This document shows, in pieces, positions 10,859 through 19,291 of a DNA stretch of 25,544 nt (its first letter is position 1; every line of letters begins with the position of its first letter). The translations under genes and the position numbers were made by a program. The notes beneath the pieces are model-generated. The model saw nothing but the letters and a program-made list of their open reading frames with translations. It ran no database searches and had not been told where the DNA came from. Source of the stretch: Xanthobacteraceae bacterium (GTDB taxonomy: Bacteria; Pseudomonadota; Alphaproteobacteria; Rhizobiales; Xanthobacteraceae); assembly GCA_019746355.1 (NCBI GenBank), contig JAIESC010000210.1, positions 1-25,544 on the forward strand. Direction: 5' to 3'.

Positions 10859-11455
10859 CTAAGGGCTGATCAGGCCGAGCATGGCGCATTTGACCGCCGC
10901 CTGGACGCGGGTCGCGACGCCAAGCTTCCGCATCGCATTGTCCATGTGAAAGTTCACGGTCCGCTCGGCGATCCGCAGGATCACGGCGATATCGGCCGAC
11001 GATTTGCCGCGCGCCGCCCAGGTCAGAGCCTGCAACTCCCGCTCGGTCAGGCGGTAGTTTGCACCCCGGCTCGCCCGTTCGGTCTGACCCAGAAGGCGAT
11101 GGCGGATGATCGCCAACAGCAGCTCGAAATCGATTGGTTTTGTCACGTAGTCGTCGCAGCCGAGCTGGCGCGCCTGCATCTGATGACCGCGCTGCGAGTA
11201 GGCCGTCACGAAGATGAAAGGCACCGTGACCGGCAGGATCTTGCCGGTGCGGATCTTCGCCAGCAGGTCGAGGCCCGAGGTGTCCGGCAGATCGAGGTCG
11301 CACAGCACGAGGTCCGGATTGGAGCCGAGCGCATCAAGGCCGTCCGCGGCCGTTCCTGCCACGGTGACGGCCAAGCCCTCCTCCTCGAGGACTTCGACGA
11401 TCAGGTCCGCGGTATCGCGGTTGTCTTCAATGCACAGAATGCGCGGTTTCGGCAC
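10859..11455 (-). CDS. Two-component response regulator, REC plus LuxR-type HTH (NarL/FixJ class)
   Basis: This 198-aa transcription factor is phosphorylated by a partner kinase. The receiver domain (4-120) has the acidic pair Glu10-Asp11, phosphoacceptor Asp53 in LCDLDLPD, Thr84 and Lys106 in VTKP. The LuxR/GerE helix-turn-helix (about 136-195) reads LTERELQALTWAARGKS then ERTVNFHMDNAMRKLG. The reading frame is open far upstream, but homology begins at the GTG at 11455 (PKPRILCIEDN), which I take as the start. This places 29 bp of overlap with the 3' end of the kinase gene, so the two are translationally coupled. It probably binds the local 18-bp dyads, one of which is upstream of its own operon. 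The binding is inferred. Confidence 0.88.
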   Translation of the reverse strand: MPKPRILCIEDNRDTADLIVEVLEEEGLAVTVAGTAADGLDALGSNPDLVLCDLDLPDTSGLDLLAKIRTGKILPVTVPFIFVTAYSQRGHQMQARQLGCDDYVTKPIDFELLLAIIRHRLLGQTERASRGANYRLTERELQALTWAARGKSSADIAVILRIAERTVNFHMDNAMRKLGVATRVQAAVKCAMLGLISP

Positions 11456-12593
11456 GGCTGTTGTCCGCTGGCGCGGCCCGGATCGGCAGTCGAATGCTGA
11501 CCGCGGTTCCGACACCCAGATCGCTTTCGATCTGGATCGAGCCGCCGTGGGCCTCAACATAGCGGCGCACGACATAGAGCCCAATGCCGGTGCCCGGAAC
11601 GCCGCGGCTGTTGCTCGCCCGGTAGTACGGTTCGAACAGGCTCGATTGTTCGGCAGACGCAATGCCGCGGCCGCGATCGGTGATCGACAGCACGGCCCAG
11701 TTCCCGTCGGAGCGGCCCCACACGGAAATGGCGGTATCGTCCGGCGAATACTTGATCGCGTTGGAAAGCAGGTTGGCAACGATCTGCTGCAACATGTCCG
11801 CATTGCCGCTGAGCGTCGGCGGCAGCGCTTCCAGGTCCGCCTTGATGTCGCGGTCGCCCTTGAGCTGGACGATGACGTCTCCGATCAGCGCGCCGAGATT
11901 GACCTCCGCCGGTTCGAACCGGGCCTGCGCCTGATCGGCTTCGGAAGCGGCCTGCACCTGCCGGACCACCACGTCGATGTGCTTCACCGCCTGCCGGATC
12001 TTGTCGGCGCGCATCACCACGCTTTCGGTGTCGTTCGCCGGCACGAGCTTCCTCAGCCGGAACGCCTGCCCGTCGATCAGCGTGAGCGATGTGCCGATCT
12101 CGTGGGTGAGCATGTCGACGAAGCGGCGGCTGGTGTGCGCCTTGGCGCGCTCCAGTTCGTATTCGCTGCGCATCTTCGCCTCGGCGTCCTTGTGGCTGGT
12201 GACGACAAAGGCGACGAGCCATTGCGCTGCAACCGCGATTGCCCGGTTGGCGAAGAACACGAGCGTCAGCGTGTCGTGCGGCGGCTGAAAGAACGCACCC
12301 AGCGCCGACAGGAACGTCGCCATCGCCGCACAGGCATAGGCGGCGCGGCGATAGGAGAAGATGGAAATAAAGACCAGCACCGCGTAGACGAAGCAGATCG
12401 ACACGTCGTCCGGCGGCGTGAGGACGTCGAAGATGAAAACCCCGCCCATCAGCGCCGCGATCAGGAGCAGGACGCCGGTCTGCCGCAGCGTGGCCTGTGT
12501 CGGCAGCCACGCATGCCGCCCGGACGGGCTCACCGTTTGTGGATGCGGTGGTGCAAGGGACATGCGGTGCCGCTGTTGCGAAAGGACCTCCAT
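11427..12593 (-). CDS. Membrane sensor histidine kinase
   Basis: This 388-aa inner-membrane kinase has four hydrophobic segments at about 39-59, 64-80, 86-102 and 109-133 with almost no periplasmic loops, so it probably senses a membrane or intramembrane signal. A coiled linker follows. The HisKA domain has His164 in MLTHEIGTSLTLIDG. The ATPase domain has the N-box NLLSNAIKY (Asn278), DRGRG (306-310), FEPYYR and GTGIG (334-338). The H-box is unusual: the common HE-x-R-T-P-L reads HEIGTSL. The ATG at 12593 lacks a clear ribosome binding site; Met11 (12563) is the alternative. It overlaps the response-regulator gene by 29 bp. A perfect 18-bp dyad is centred 110 bp upstream, suggesting autoregulation. 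Confidence 0.9.
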   Translation of the reverse strand: MEVLSQQRHRMSLAPPHPQTVSPSGRHAWLPTQATLRQTGVLLLIAALMGGVFIFDVLTPPDDVSICFVYAVLVFISIFSYRRAAYACAAMATFLSALGAFFQPPHDTLTLVFFANRAIAVAAQWLVAFVVTSHKDAEAKMRSEYELERAKAHTSRRFVDMLTHEIGTSLTLIDGQAFRLRKLVPANDTESVVMRADKIRQAVKHIDVVVRQVQAASEADQAQARFEPAEVNLGALIGDVIVQLKGDRDIKADLEALPPTLSGNADMLQQIVANLLSNAIKYSPDDTAISVWGRSDGNWAVLSITDRGRGIASAEQSSLFEPYYRASNSRGVPGTGIGLYVVRRYVEAHGGSIQIESDLGVGTAVSIRLPIRAAPADNSRAETAHSVH

Positions 12594-12694
12594 GCATGTC
12601 GTTGTGGTTTGCTGAAGTCAAATCGCCTGCGCGGCCGCCCTGGCAGAGTTTCCAAGGCGGTTCATGATTTGCCATCGGCAGCGCCCGGCGGACC

Positions 12695-12712
12695 CCTGTC
12701 AAGGTTGACAGG
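12695..12712. promoter_or_regulatory. 18-bp dyad operator candidate, site 2 (upstream of the kinase-regulator operon)
   Basis: CCTGTCAA (12695-12702), GG, TTGACAGG (12705-12712) is identical in both arms to site 1 with a different 2-bp spacer. It is centred about 110 bp upstream of the kinase ATG. The embedded TTGACA could double as a -35 hexamer, but no good -10 lies 16-18 bp downstream in either direction. Confidence 0.65.
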
Positions 12713-12792
12713 TCGGTGCGGCCGCGACGCTGGTGTCCCGCAGATGGTGGAACTTGCGGCGCTCAAGATCCGGGGGAATGGCGGGCCAGCGC

Positions 12793-13101
12793 TCAAGCCG
12801 CCTCGGCCTTGGCTGCGGCCTCGGCCTGTCCGCCGCGCTTGCCGGCCGGCACACGCACCACAGTCTCGGGCAGATTGCTGGCCGCCGTATCCACCTCATA
12901 GCCGGCCTTGCGAATGCCCCATTCGCCGATCCGCACCGCGATCGGCCAGGCGACGCCGAAGGCCGCCATGAAAATCATCAGGAAGGTCAGGAGGCTCGCC
13001 TGGGGCCACTGCACGGCGATGATCTGGCTGATGCCGAAGCCGATGGCCTGCACCACGATCGCGGTGAGGATATAGACGAGCATCACGAATGCGGATTGCA
13101 C
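12793..13101 (-). CDS. Small membrane protein of unknown function (102 aa)
   Basis: I do not recognise a family. The 102-residue product has two hydrophobic helices (about 7-29 and 38-58), a short charged stretch (RIGEWGIRKAGYEVD) and an Ala/Lys/Glu-rich tail, probably cytoplasmic. The start is GTG at 13101, with AGGAGG five bases upstream, a strong ribosome binding site that outweighs the internal ATG at 13083. A near-perfect copy of the 18-bp dyad is centred 97 bp upstream, matching its placement before the kinase operon and the L,D-transpeptidase. The gene is directly upstream of the kinase operon on the same strand. It may be a target or accessory factor of that system; this is inference from position and the shared site. 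Confidence 0.75.
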   Translation of the reverse strand: MQSAFVMLVYILTAIVVQAIGFGISQIIAVQWPQASLLTFLMIFMAAFGVAWPIAVRIGEWGIRKAGYEVDTAASNLPETVVRVPAGKRGGQAEAAAKAEAA

Positions 13102-13189
13102 GGCGCCTCCTGTTCATCGGCCGATGCGGGGCTGGTGATGTCATTTCGGCCGATGCGTGGACGCTAGAACGGCCGGCCATTGCGGCGCA

Positions 13190-13207
13190 CCTGTCAGCCT
13201 TCACAGG
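13190..13207. promoter_or_regulatory. 18-bp dyad operator candidate, site 3 (two mismatches)
   Basis: CCTGTCAG (13190-13197), CC, TTCACAGG (13200-13207) matches the consensus of sites 1 and 2 at 14 of 16 arm positions. Its centre is 97 bp upstream of the GTG at 13101 and the site begins 17 bp upstream of the 13222 stop codon in window coordinates. Position and strand context match the other two sites. Confidence 0.5.
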
Positions 13208-13221
13208 GCGGCGGAGGCGGA

Positions 13222-13596
13222 TCAGCGGCGCAGCCAGCGCAGCGCGACGTTGGCGACGCGCGGCGTACGGATGACCTCGAAGACAAACGCAAGCACCGGC
13301 AGCATTGCGGCGACGATCAGCACCGGACGCTGCATGTCGGGCTGCCGTGCGCCGAACGTGCCCGGCACGATCAGGACGACCGAGGACGCAACGAGCGCAA
13401 GAAACAGCGAAACGAAGACGCGATTGCCGAAGCTCTCGTTGCACGCGGGGATCATGCCCGCAAACACATAAAGCGAGCCGCAGACGAATGCGCCGACGAG
13501 AGCAAACACGATCACCGCCATGTGCAGTGACATCAGCGCGATGACGGCGAGCGCCAGGATTCCGAAAACGAAATCGGATACGCGCAGGCGGAGCAT
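13222..13596 (-). CDS. Small polytopic membrane protein of unknown function (124 aa)
   Basis: I do not recognise a family. The 124-residue product is almost entirely hydrophobic, with four likely membrane helices at about 8-24, 27-48, 59-79 and 91-111, short loops and a basic C-terminus (ALRWLRR). The ATG at 13596 is preceded by GAGG with four bases of spacing. The frame stays open to 13686, but those extra residues are Arg-rich and non-hydrophobic. It lies upstream of the 102-aa membrane protein on the same strand, with 120 bp between them that contain dyad site 3, so the downstream gene can be transcribed separately. No copy of the dyad was seen upstream of this gene. Confidence 0.65.
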   Translation of the reverse strand: MLRLRVSDFVFGILALAVIALMSLHMAVIVFALVGAFVCGSLYVFAGMIPACNESFGNRVFVSLFLALVASSVVLIVPGTFGARQPDMQRPVLIVAAMLPVLAFVFEVIRTPRVANVALRWLRR

Positions 13597-13740
13597 GCGG
13601 CCTCGTCGGAAGAGCTTAAGGCGGGCCGCAAGCCTATGACGTTTGCCGGCCGCGTCCCAAGCGTTTCGCGCACAGCAGCGACGCAATATCGCGGCCGCGC
13701 GCGGTCGGCCTGCTTCGTCCCGGTCGAAGGCTCGAATTTC

Positions 13741-13778
13741 AAAAGAAATGGCCCCGCCTCCGGGGGAGAGGCAGGGCC
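13741..13778 (-). terminator. Strong intrinsic terminator on the minus strand
   Basis: Reading the minus strand, GGCCCTGCCTC (13778-13768) pairs with GAGGCGGGGCC (13760-13750) over 11 bp, with one G-T wobble and a 7-base loop, followed by ATTTCTTTT. The nearest upstream gene on that strand, the ABC exporter, stops 263 bp earlier. The terminator may therefore end a separate short transcript. Confidence 0.75.
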
Positions 13779-13885
13779 GTTACGAAGCAAGCGGGGCTGG
13801 GGGGCTGAGGGGTGCCTGCTCCGTACTGTGGCTTATTTGGGGAACCAGGGCTCGGGCTGCAAGCCAGGTCACGAACCTGTGAGCC
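13741..13885 (-). ncRNA. Candidate small RNA ending at the 13741 terminator
   Basis: The gap 13597-14040 (444 bp) has no convincing protein gene. On the minus strand the element GACAATTCAAC occurs twice (14023-14013 and 13920-13910). In each case GACAAT is followed 17 bases later by a possible -10 (TAAAAT and CATAAC), suggesting tandem promoters. A transcript from about 13885 would be near 145 nt. It would contain a CAGGT/ACCTG hairpin, a C-rich single-stranded stretch (CACCCCTCAGCCCCCC) and the terminator. A 30-codon frame starting GTG near 13872 ends with TAA directly before the terminator stem, so a leader-type small peptide is an alternative, as is a long 3' UTR of the ABC gene. The remaining sequence 13597-13740 showed nothing recognisable. 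Confidence 0.3.
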
Positions 13886-14040
13886 GCGTGCGTTATGCCG
13901 GCATAACCTGTTGAATTGTCACGCTGCTGCGCGAGCGCGCCGCGCAAGAATCCCGCTGCGACATGTTGGCCGGCGACTCGCTCGGGTGCGGACCATTTTA
14001 CGGAGACGCTTTGTTGAATTGTCGCGCGGCTCGATCGCGA

Positions 14041-15804
<1,764 letters not shown>

Positions 15805-16032
15805 CGGGTGCTGGTTTACCTGTCGTCGAGATGGACTGTTTGGTTCGTACGCGCGACGTGACGATGAAGTTGACTCGACGCGAGCACAAAAGTTCCGCGG
15901 CATCGCTCAAATTATTTTGCGTTCATTTCCGCACATTTCCGCGCTTTGCCTTGTTGTTGGCGGGAGCACCGCACACGGTTCGATTTCCCGGACGAGGCTC
16001 GGGGGCCTCAGCATTGATAAGGAGTTTCTTCG

Positions 16033-17127
16033 ATGCGGATCGCGCAAGTCGCACCCTTGACCGAGGCTATTCCGCCGAAGCTTTACGGCGGCACCGAACG
16101 TGTCGTGTCCTGGCTGACGGAGGAATTGATTCAGCTCGGGCATGACGTGACCTTGTATGCGAGTGGCGACTCGCACACGTCCGCGAAGCTCGAGGCGCTA
16201 TGGCCGCGAGCGCTCAGGCTCGATGGCACGGTCCGCGATCCGAACGCGCTGCACATGACGATGCTCGAGCAGGTGCTGATGCGCGCGGACGAGTACGACA
16301 TCATCCACTGTCATCTCGATTACTATCCATTCTCGCTGTTTTCGCGCCAGACGACTCCGTTCGTCACGACGCTGCACGGGCGCCTCGACTTGCCGGAACA
16401 TCAGCCGGTGTTCAGCACGTTTTCGCACATCCCGGTGGTCTCGATTTCCAACGCGCAGCGGCGGCCGGTGCCCAATGCGAACTGGGTGCGAACGATCCAT
16501 CACGGATTGCCGGCGCAGTCGCTCGTGCCGCATGAAACGAAGCAGGACTATTTTGCGTTTCTCGGCCGCATCGCGCCCGAGAAGCGCGTCGATCGCGCGA
16601 TCCGCATTGCGCAAGGCTGCGGCGTGCCGCTCAAGATCGCGGCGAAAATCGACAAGGCCGATCATGACTATTTCGAGGAAGCGATCCGGCCGATGATGAA
16701 CGGACCGGGCATCGAATACATCGGTGAAATCACCGACGGAGAGAAGGCGTCGTTTCTCAGCGGCGCCAGGGCGCTGCTGGTCCCGATCGACTGGCCGGAG
16801 CCGTTCGGCCTGGTGATGATCGAGGCGATGGCATGCGGCACGCCGGTCATCGCCTACAACCGCGGTTCGGTGCCGGAAATCGTCGAGGATGGCGTCACCG
16901 GATTCATCGTCGAGGACGAGCAGAGCGCGATCGGCGCGGCCTATCGCCTGCCGGAACTGTCGCGCGCCAAGGTGCGCGAGCGGTTCGAGCAGCGGTTTAC
17001 CGCGCGTCGCATGGCGCAGGACTATCTCAGCGTCTATCGCAGCCTGATGGGTGCCGAGGCACCGCGCCTCAAGGTCGTCGCAAGCGACGCGCCGAAGCGG
17101 CGCCGGGCGGCTGCAGAGAATGCATGA
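16033..17127 (+). CDS. Glycosyltransferase family 4 protein
   Basis: This 364-aa cytoplasmic retaining glycosyltransferase has the GT-B fold. The N-terminal acceptor domain starts with MRIAQVAPL and a GGTERVV loop at 19-25. The C-terminal nucleotide-sugar domain has GRIAPEKRVDRAI (178-190) and the E-x7-E signature at Glu256 and Glu264 (WPEPFGLVMIEAMACGTPVIA region). The tail after about 345 is basic (KRRRAAAE). The ATG follows AAGGAG with eight bases of spacing. A glycogen-debranching-type enzyme lies nearby, so storage or osmotic glucan metabolism is possible; donor and acceptor are not readable. The stop codon TGA abuts the opposing MFS stop codon with no gap, and the gene's terminator lies inside that opposing gene. 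Confidence 0.9.
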   Translation: MRIAQVAPLTEAIPPKLYGGTERVVSWLTEELIQLGHDVTLYASGDSHTSAKLEALWPRALRLDGTVRDPNALHMTMLEQVLMRADEYDIIHCHLDYYPFSLFSRQTTPFVTTLHGRLDLPEHQPVFSTFSHIPVVSISNAQRRPVPNANWVRTIHHGLPAQSLVPHETKQDYFAFLGRIAPEKRVDRAIRIAQGCGVPLKIAAKIDKADHDYFEEAIRPMMNGPGIEYIGEITDGEKASFLSGARALLVPIDWPEPFGLVMIEAMACGTPVIAYNRGSVPEIVEDGVTGFIVEDEQSAIGAAYRLPELSRAKVRERFEQRFTARRMAQDYLSVYRSLMGAEAPRLKVVASDAPKRRRAAAENA

Positions 17128-18498
17128 TCATGGGTTGCTCGGCGGCCGGTCTGGTCCGGCCGCCGATTTGTCCTTTCCGGACTCGGGCCGCGTTTCCGGC
17201 ATCAGCGCCCAGGCGGCGAGCACCGCCATGATCCCGATTGCGGCCAATCCGAGAAATGCGATCTGGCTGTTGAGGTATTGCGTCATGTACCCGGCAAGGG
17301 TGGTGCTCGCCGCGGCGCCAAGCCCGGTCATAGTGCCGACGACGCCCTGACCCAGGTTGAAGTGTCCGGTGCCGCGCGTGACGTCGGCGATGATCAGCGG
17401 CACCATCACTCCGATCACCGCGGCGGTCAGGCCGTCGAGCAACTGCACCGCGACCACGAGCTGGGGGGTGGTCACCGTGCCGAACAGCAGTCCGCGCAGC
17501 GACATCGCGGTGAGGCCGATGAGCAGCAAGGGTTTGCGTCCCCATGACTGCGACCGGCGCCCGACCCAGGGCGAGATGATCGCCACGACGAATTGCGGCA
17601 CGATGATGCACATCGCGATCAGCAGCGTCGCCCACTCGCTCGATTGCGTGGTCAGGACGGTGGCCATCATCGGCAGCATGGCGGCGTTGGCGAGATGAAA
17701 CAGCATGATGCAGCCGGCAAAGGTCAGCAGCGGCCGGTTGCGCAACAGGCTCAGAAACTCGGCCGGCGACCTCTTTTCGGCGGGCGGCAGCGCGCCGCCA
17801 TGGGCCCGCTCGGGATTGATTTCGCCGGGGGCGATGCGGCGCAGCGCGAGAAGGGTGGGAACGAGCAGGAGCGCGGTGACGATGAAAACCGCGCGCGCCG
17901 AAAAGAAATAGCCGCACGCGCCCATGGCCCCGGCGGCAAGGCCGTTGCCGATGGATTGAAAGCGGGCGTTTCGTCCGAGCCGTTCGCCGACGGCCGCGTG
18001 CCCCACAAGCCCAAGGCTGATGGCGGCGATCGCCGGTCCGAGCACGCAGCTCGCCGCGGCGTGCAAAACGGCGGCCGCAAGCACCACCGGAAAGATGGGG
18101 AAGGCGGCGTAGGTGAGAGCGGCCAGCGCGATCGCTGCAATCGCAAGGCCGGCCAGGAGCCGCTCCGAGCGCACGGCGTCCACCAGCGCACCGCCCGGAA
18201 TCTGTCCGGCGAGGCCGACCAGACCCGCCACGCTCAGAACCAGACCGATGTCGACCTGGGTCCATTTCTGCGTGGTCAGATAGACCGCGACAAAGGGACC
18301 GAACCCGGTCTGAACGTCGGCGACGCAGAAGACGAACCAGTCGAGCCCGCGCAGGCTTTTTTGCGACGGGGAGGGTGGCGGTTCGCCGGGCTGCGGCCCT
18401 CCCGGGATGACCGCAAACGTCCGGCGCCCGTCCTCGGATTGGCTCCGCGGGATATCGGCAGACGTTTCCAGCGGGCGGGGAGAGGGTTTCGCCGGCAG
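17128..18498 (-). CDS. MFS transporter with a non-canonical or displaced start
   Basis: This is a major facilitator permease of the inner membrane with 12 predicted helices. The first canonical start in frame is GTG at 18231 (a 367-aa product), but the frame is open upstream and encodes a convincing first helix at 18357-18232 (LRGLDWFVFCVADVQ, then GPFVAVYLTTQKWTQVDIG), ending at an in-frame TGA at 18516. No ATG, GTG or TTG lies in frame between. CTG at 18498 is preceded by GGAGAAG with suitable spacing and gives 456 aa; I use it as the provisional start. The alternative is a frameshift at the A6 run (18362-18357), which would connect to a TTG at 18416. It begins 15 bp after the PRC-barrel gene and is probably cotranscribed with it. 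The substrate is unknown. Confidence 0.8.
   Translation of the reverse strand: MPAKPSPRPLETSADIPRSQSEDGRRTFAVIPGGPQPGEPPPSPSQKSLRGLDWFVFCVADVQTGFGPFVAVYLTTQKWTQVDIGLVLSVAGLVGLAGQIPGGALVDAVRSERLLAGLAIAAIALAALTYAAFPIFPVVLAAAVLHAAASCVLGPAIAAISLGLVGHAAVGERLGRNARFQSIGNGLAAGAMGACGYFFSARAVFIVTALLLVPTLLALRRIAPGEINPERAHGGALPPAEKRSPAEFLSLLRNRPLLTFAGCIMLFHLANAAMLPMMATVLTTQSSEWATLLIAMCIIVPQFVVAIISPWVGRRSQSWGRKPLLLIGLTAMSLRGLLFGTVTTPQLVVAVQLLDGLTAAVIGVMVPLIIADVTRGTGHFNLGQGVVGTMTGLGAAASTTLAGYMTQYLNSQIAFLGLAAIGIMAVLAAWALMPETRPESGKDKSAAGPDRPPSNP
17139..17176 (+). terminator. Intrinsic terminator of the glycosyltransferase gene, inside the opposing MFS gene
   Basis: A perfect 11-bp stem, TCGGCGGCCGG (17139-17149) with CCGGCCGCCGA (17156-17166), has loop TCTGGT and is followed by TTTGTCCTTT. 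It begins 12 bp after the glycosyltransferase stop codon and lies within the last codons of the minus-strand MFS gene. Confidence 0.7.
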
Positions 18499-18513
18499 CC
18501 TACTTCTCCGATT

Positions 18514-19167
18514 TCATTTCACTGATGTGGTGACGCGAAACCGGTCGGTCGCGCCGGACGCGCCCATCACGACGATGGGCTTGCCCTCCTGGTATTCGGG
18601 CGCTGCTTTCACCTGGTCCTTGGTAAAGCCTAGCGTGATGCGGTCGCTGCCGTCGGCCACGGCGAAATGCAGCGAGTTCCAGGCTACGGCGATCTTTCTG
18701 CTGCCGACGCCGAGAAATCCTCCAAAGTCGATCACCGCCGCGCGGGCGTTTCCCGCCTGGTCGACGATCACGTCAATGATGCGCCCCATGTTCTCGCCGG
18801 CCGCACTGCGGACCTCGCGGCCGAGAATGGTGCGGGCTTCGCGGCGCTCGAGCACGACTGCGGCCGGCCGGTCGGGCGGGCTGCTGTCCGGCTGCGCGGC
18901 AGGGGGCGGTGCGTTGTCGGCCGGACGGGCTGCGGGCTCGGTCGCCGCCGGCAGTTCCGCCTGCGGCGTGGGTGGCGTGCTGCCCGGCTTGGTGACGGCC
19001 TGCACCGGTTGCGTGGCGTGGGTTTGGTTCTGCGGTTGAGCTTGCGGTGCCGGCCGTGACGGCAGCGCCAAATCCGCCGCATCCAGCAATTGCCCGGTTG
19101 CCGCAAGTGCGCCCACGGACAACACCCCGACCAACACGGCCATCCCCACCCGGCGATCCTGGCGCAT
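18514..19167 (-). CDS. PRC-barrel domain protein, membrane-anchored or exported
   Basis: This 217-aa protein has a hydrophobic N-terminal segment (about 9-25: signal peptide or anchor), a Pro/Ala/Gln-rich low-complexity linker (35-100) and a PRC-barrel domain (about 105-205). The barrel starts ILGREVRSAAGENMGRIID and continues VIDFGGFLGVGSRKIAVAW. PRC-barrel proteins of this kind are common in rhizobia and often belong to the general stress response. In agreement, GGAAC-N17-GTT, the pattern of an EcfG sigma-factor promoter, lies upstream at 19242-19218. The ATG at 19167 follows AGGGGA with suitable spacing. The MFS gene follows 15 bp downstream. Molecular function is unknown. Confidence 0.88.
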   Translation of the reverse strand: MRQDRRVGMAVLVGVLSVGALAATGQLLDAADLALPSRPAPQAQPQNQTHATQPVQAVTKPGSTPPTPQAELPAATEPAARPADNAPPPAAQPDSSPPDRPAAVVLERREARTILGREVRSAAGENMGRIIDVIVDQAGNARAAVIDFGGFLGVGSRKIAVAWNSLHFAVADGSDRITLGFTKDQVKAAPEYQEGKPIVVMGASGATDRFRVTTSVK

Positions 19168-19217
19168 AAGTTCCCCTGCAATGTTCGCAAAAGCGTCCCT
19201 GAGGACGCGCAGAAGCT

Positions 19218-19242
19218 AACTTGCGCGGACACGCCGGGTTCC
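19218..19242 (-). promoter_or_regulatory. Candidate EcfG-type promoter of the PRC-barrel gene
   Basis: On the minus strand, GGAAC (19242-19238) is followed after 17 bases by GTT (19220-19218). This matches the GGAAC-N16/17-cGTT pattern known for the alphaproteobacterial general-stress sigma factor EcfG, except for the base before GTT. The predicted 5' UTR is about 40 nt and includes a 6-bp hairpin (GCGTCC/GGACGC, 19193-19208). Confidence 0.5.
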
Positions 19243-19291
19243 GTCCGGGACTAAGGTTCCATTCAATCGGACGCCGGAGCGCCGGCGGCAA

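Noticed and set aside
12695..12712. TTGACA inside the 18-bp dyad read as a normal -35 box
   Set aside because: No acceptable -10 hexamer lies 16-18 bp downstream at any of the three sites, so the dyad is better read as a regulator site.
13741..13885. 6S RNA identity for the candidate small RNA
   Set aside because: The predicted fold has separate hairpins and a C-rich stretch rather than one long rod with a central bubble.
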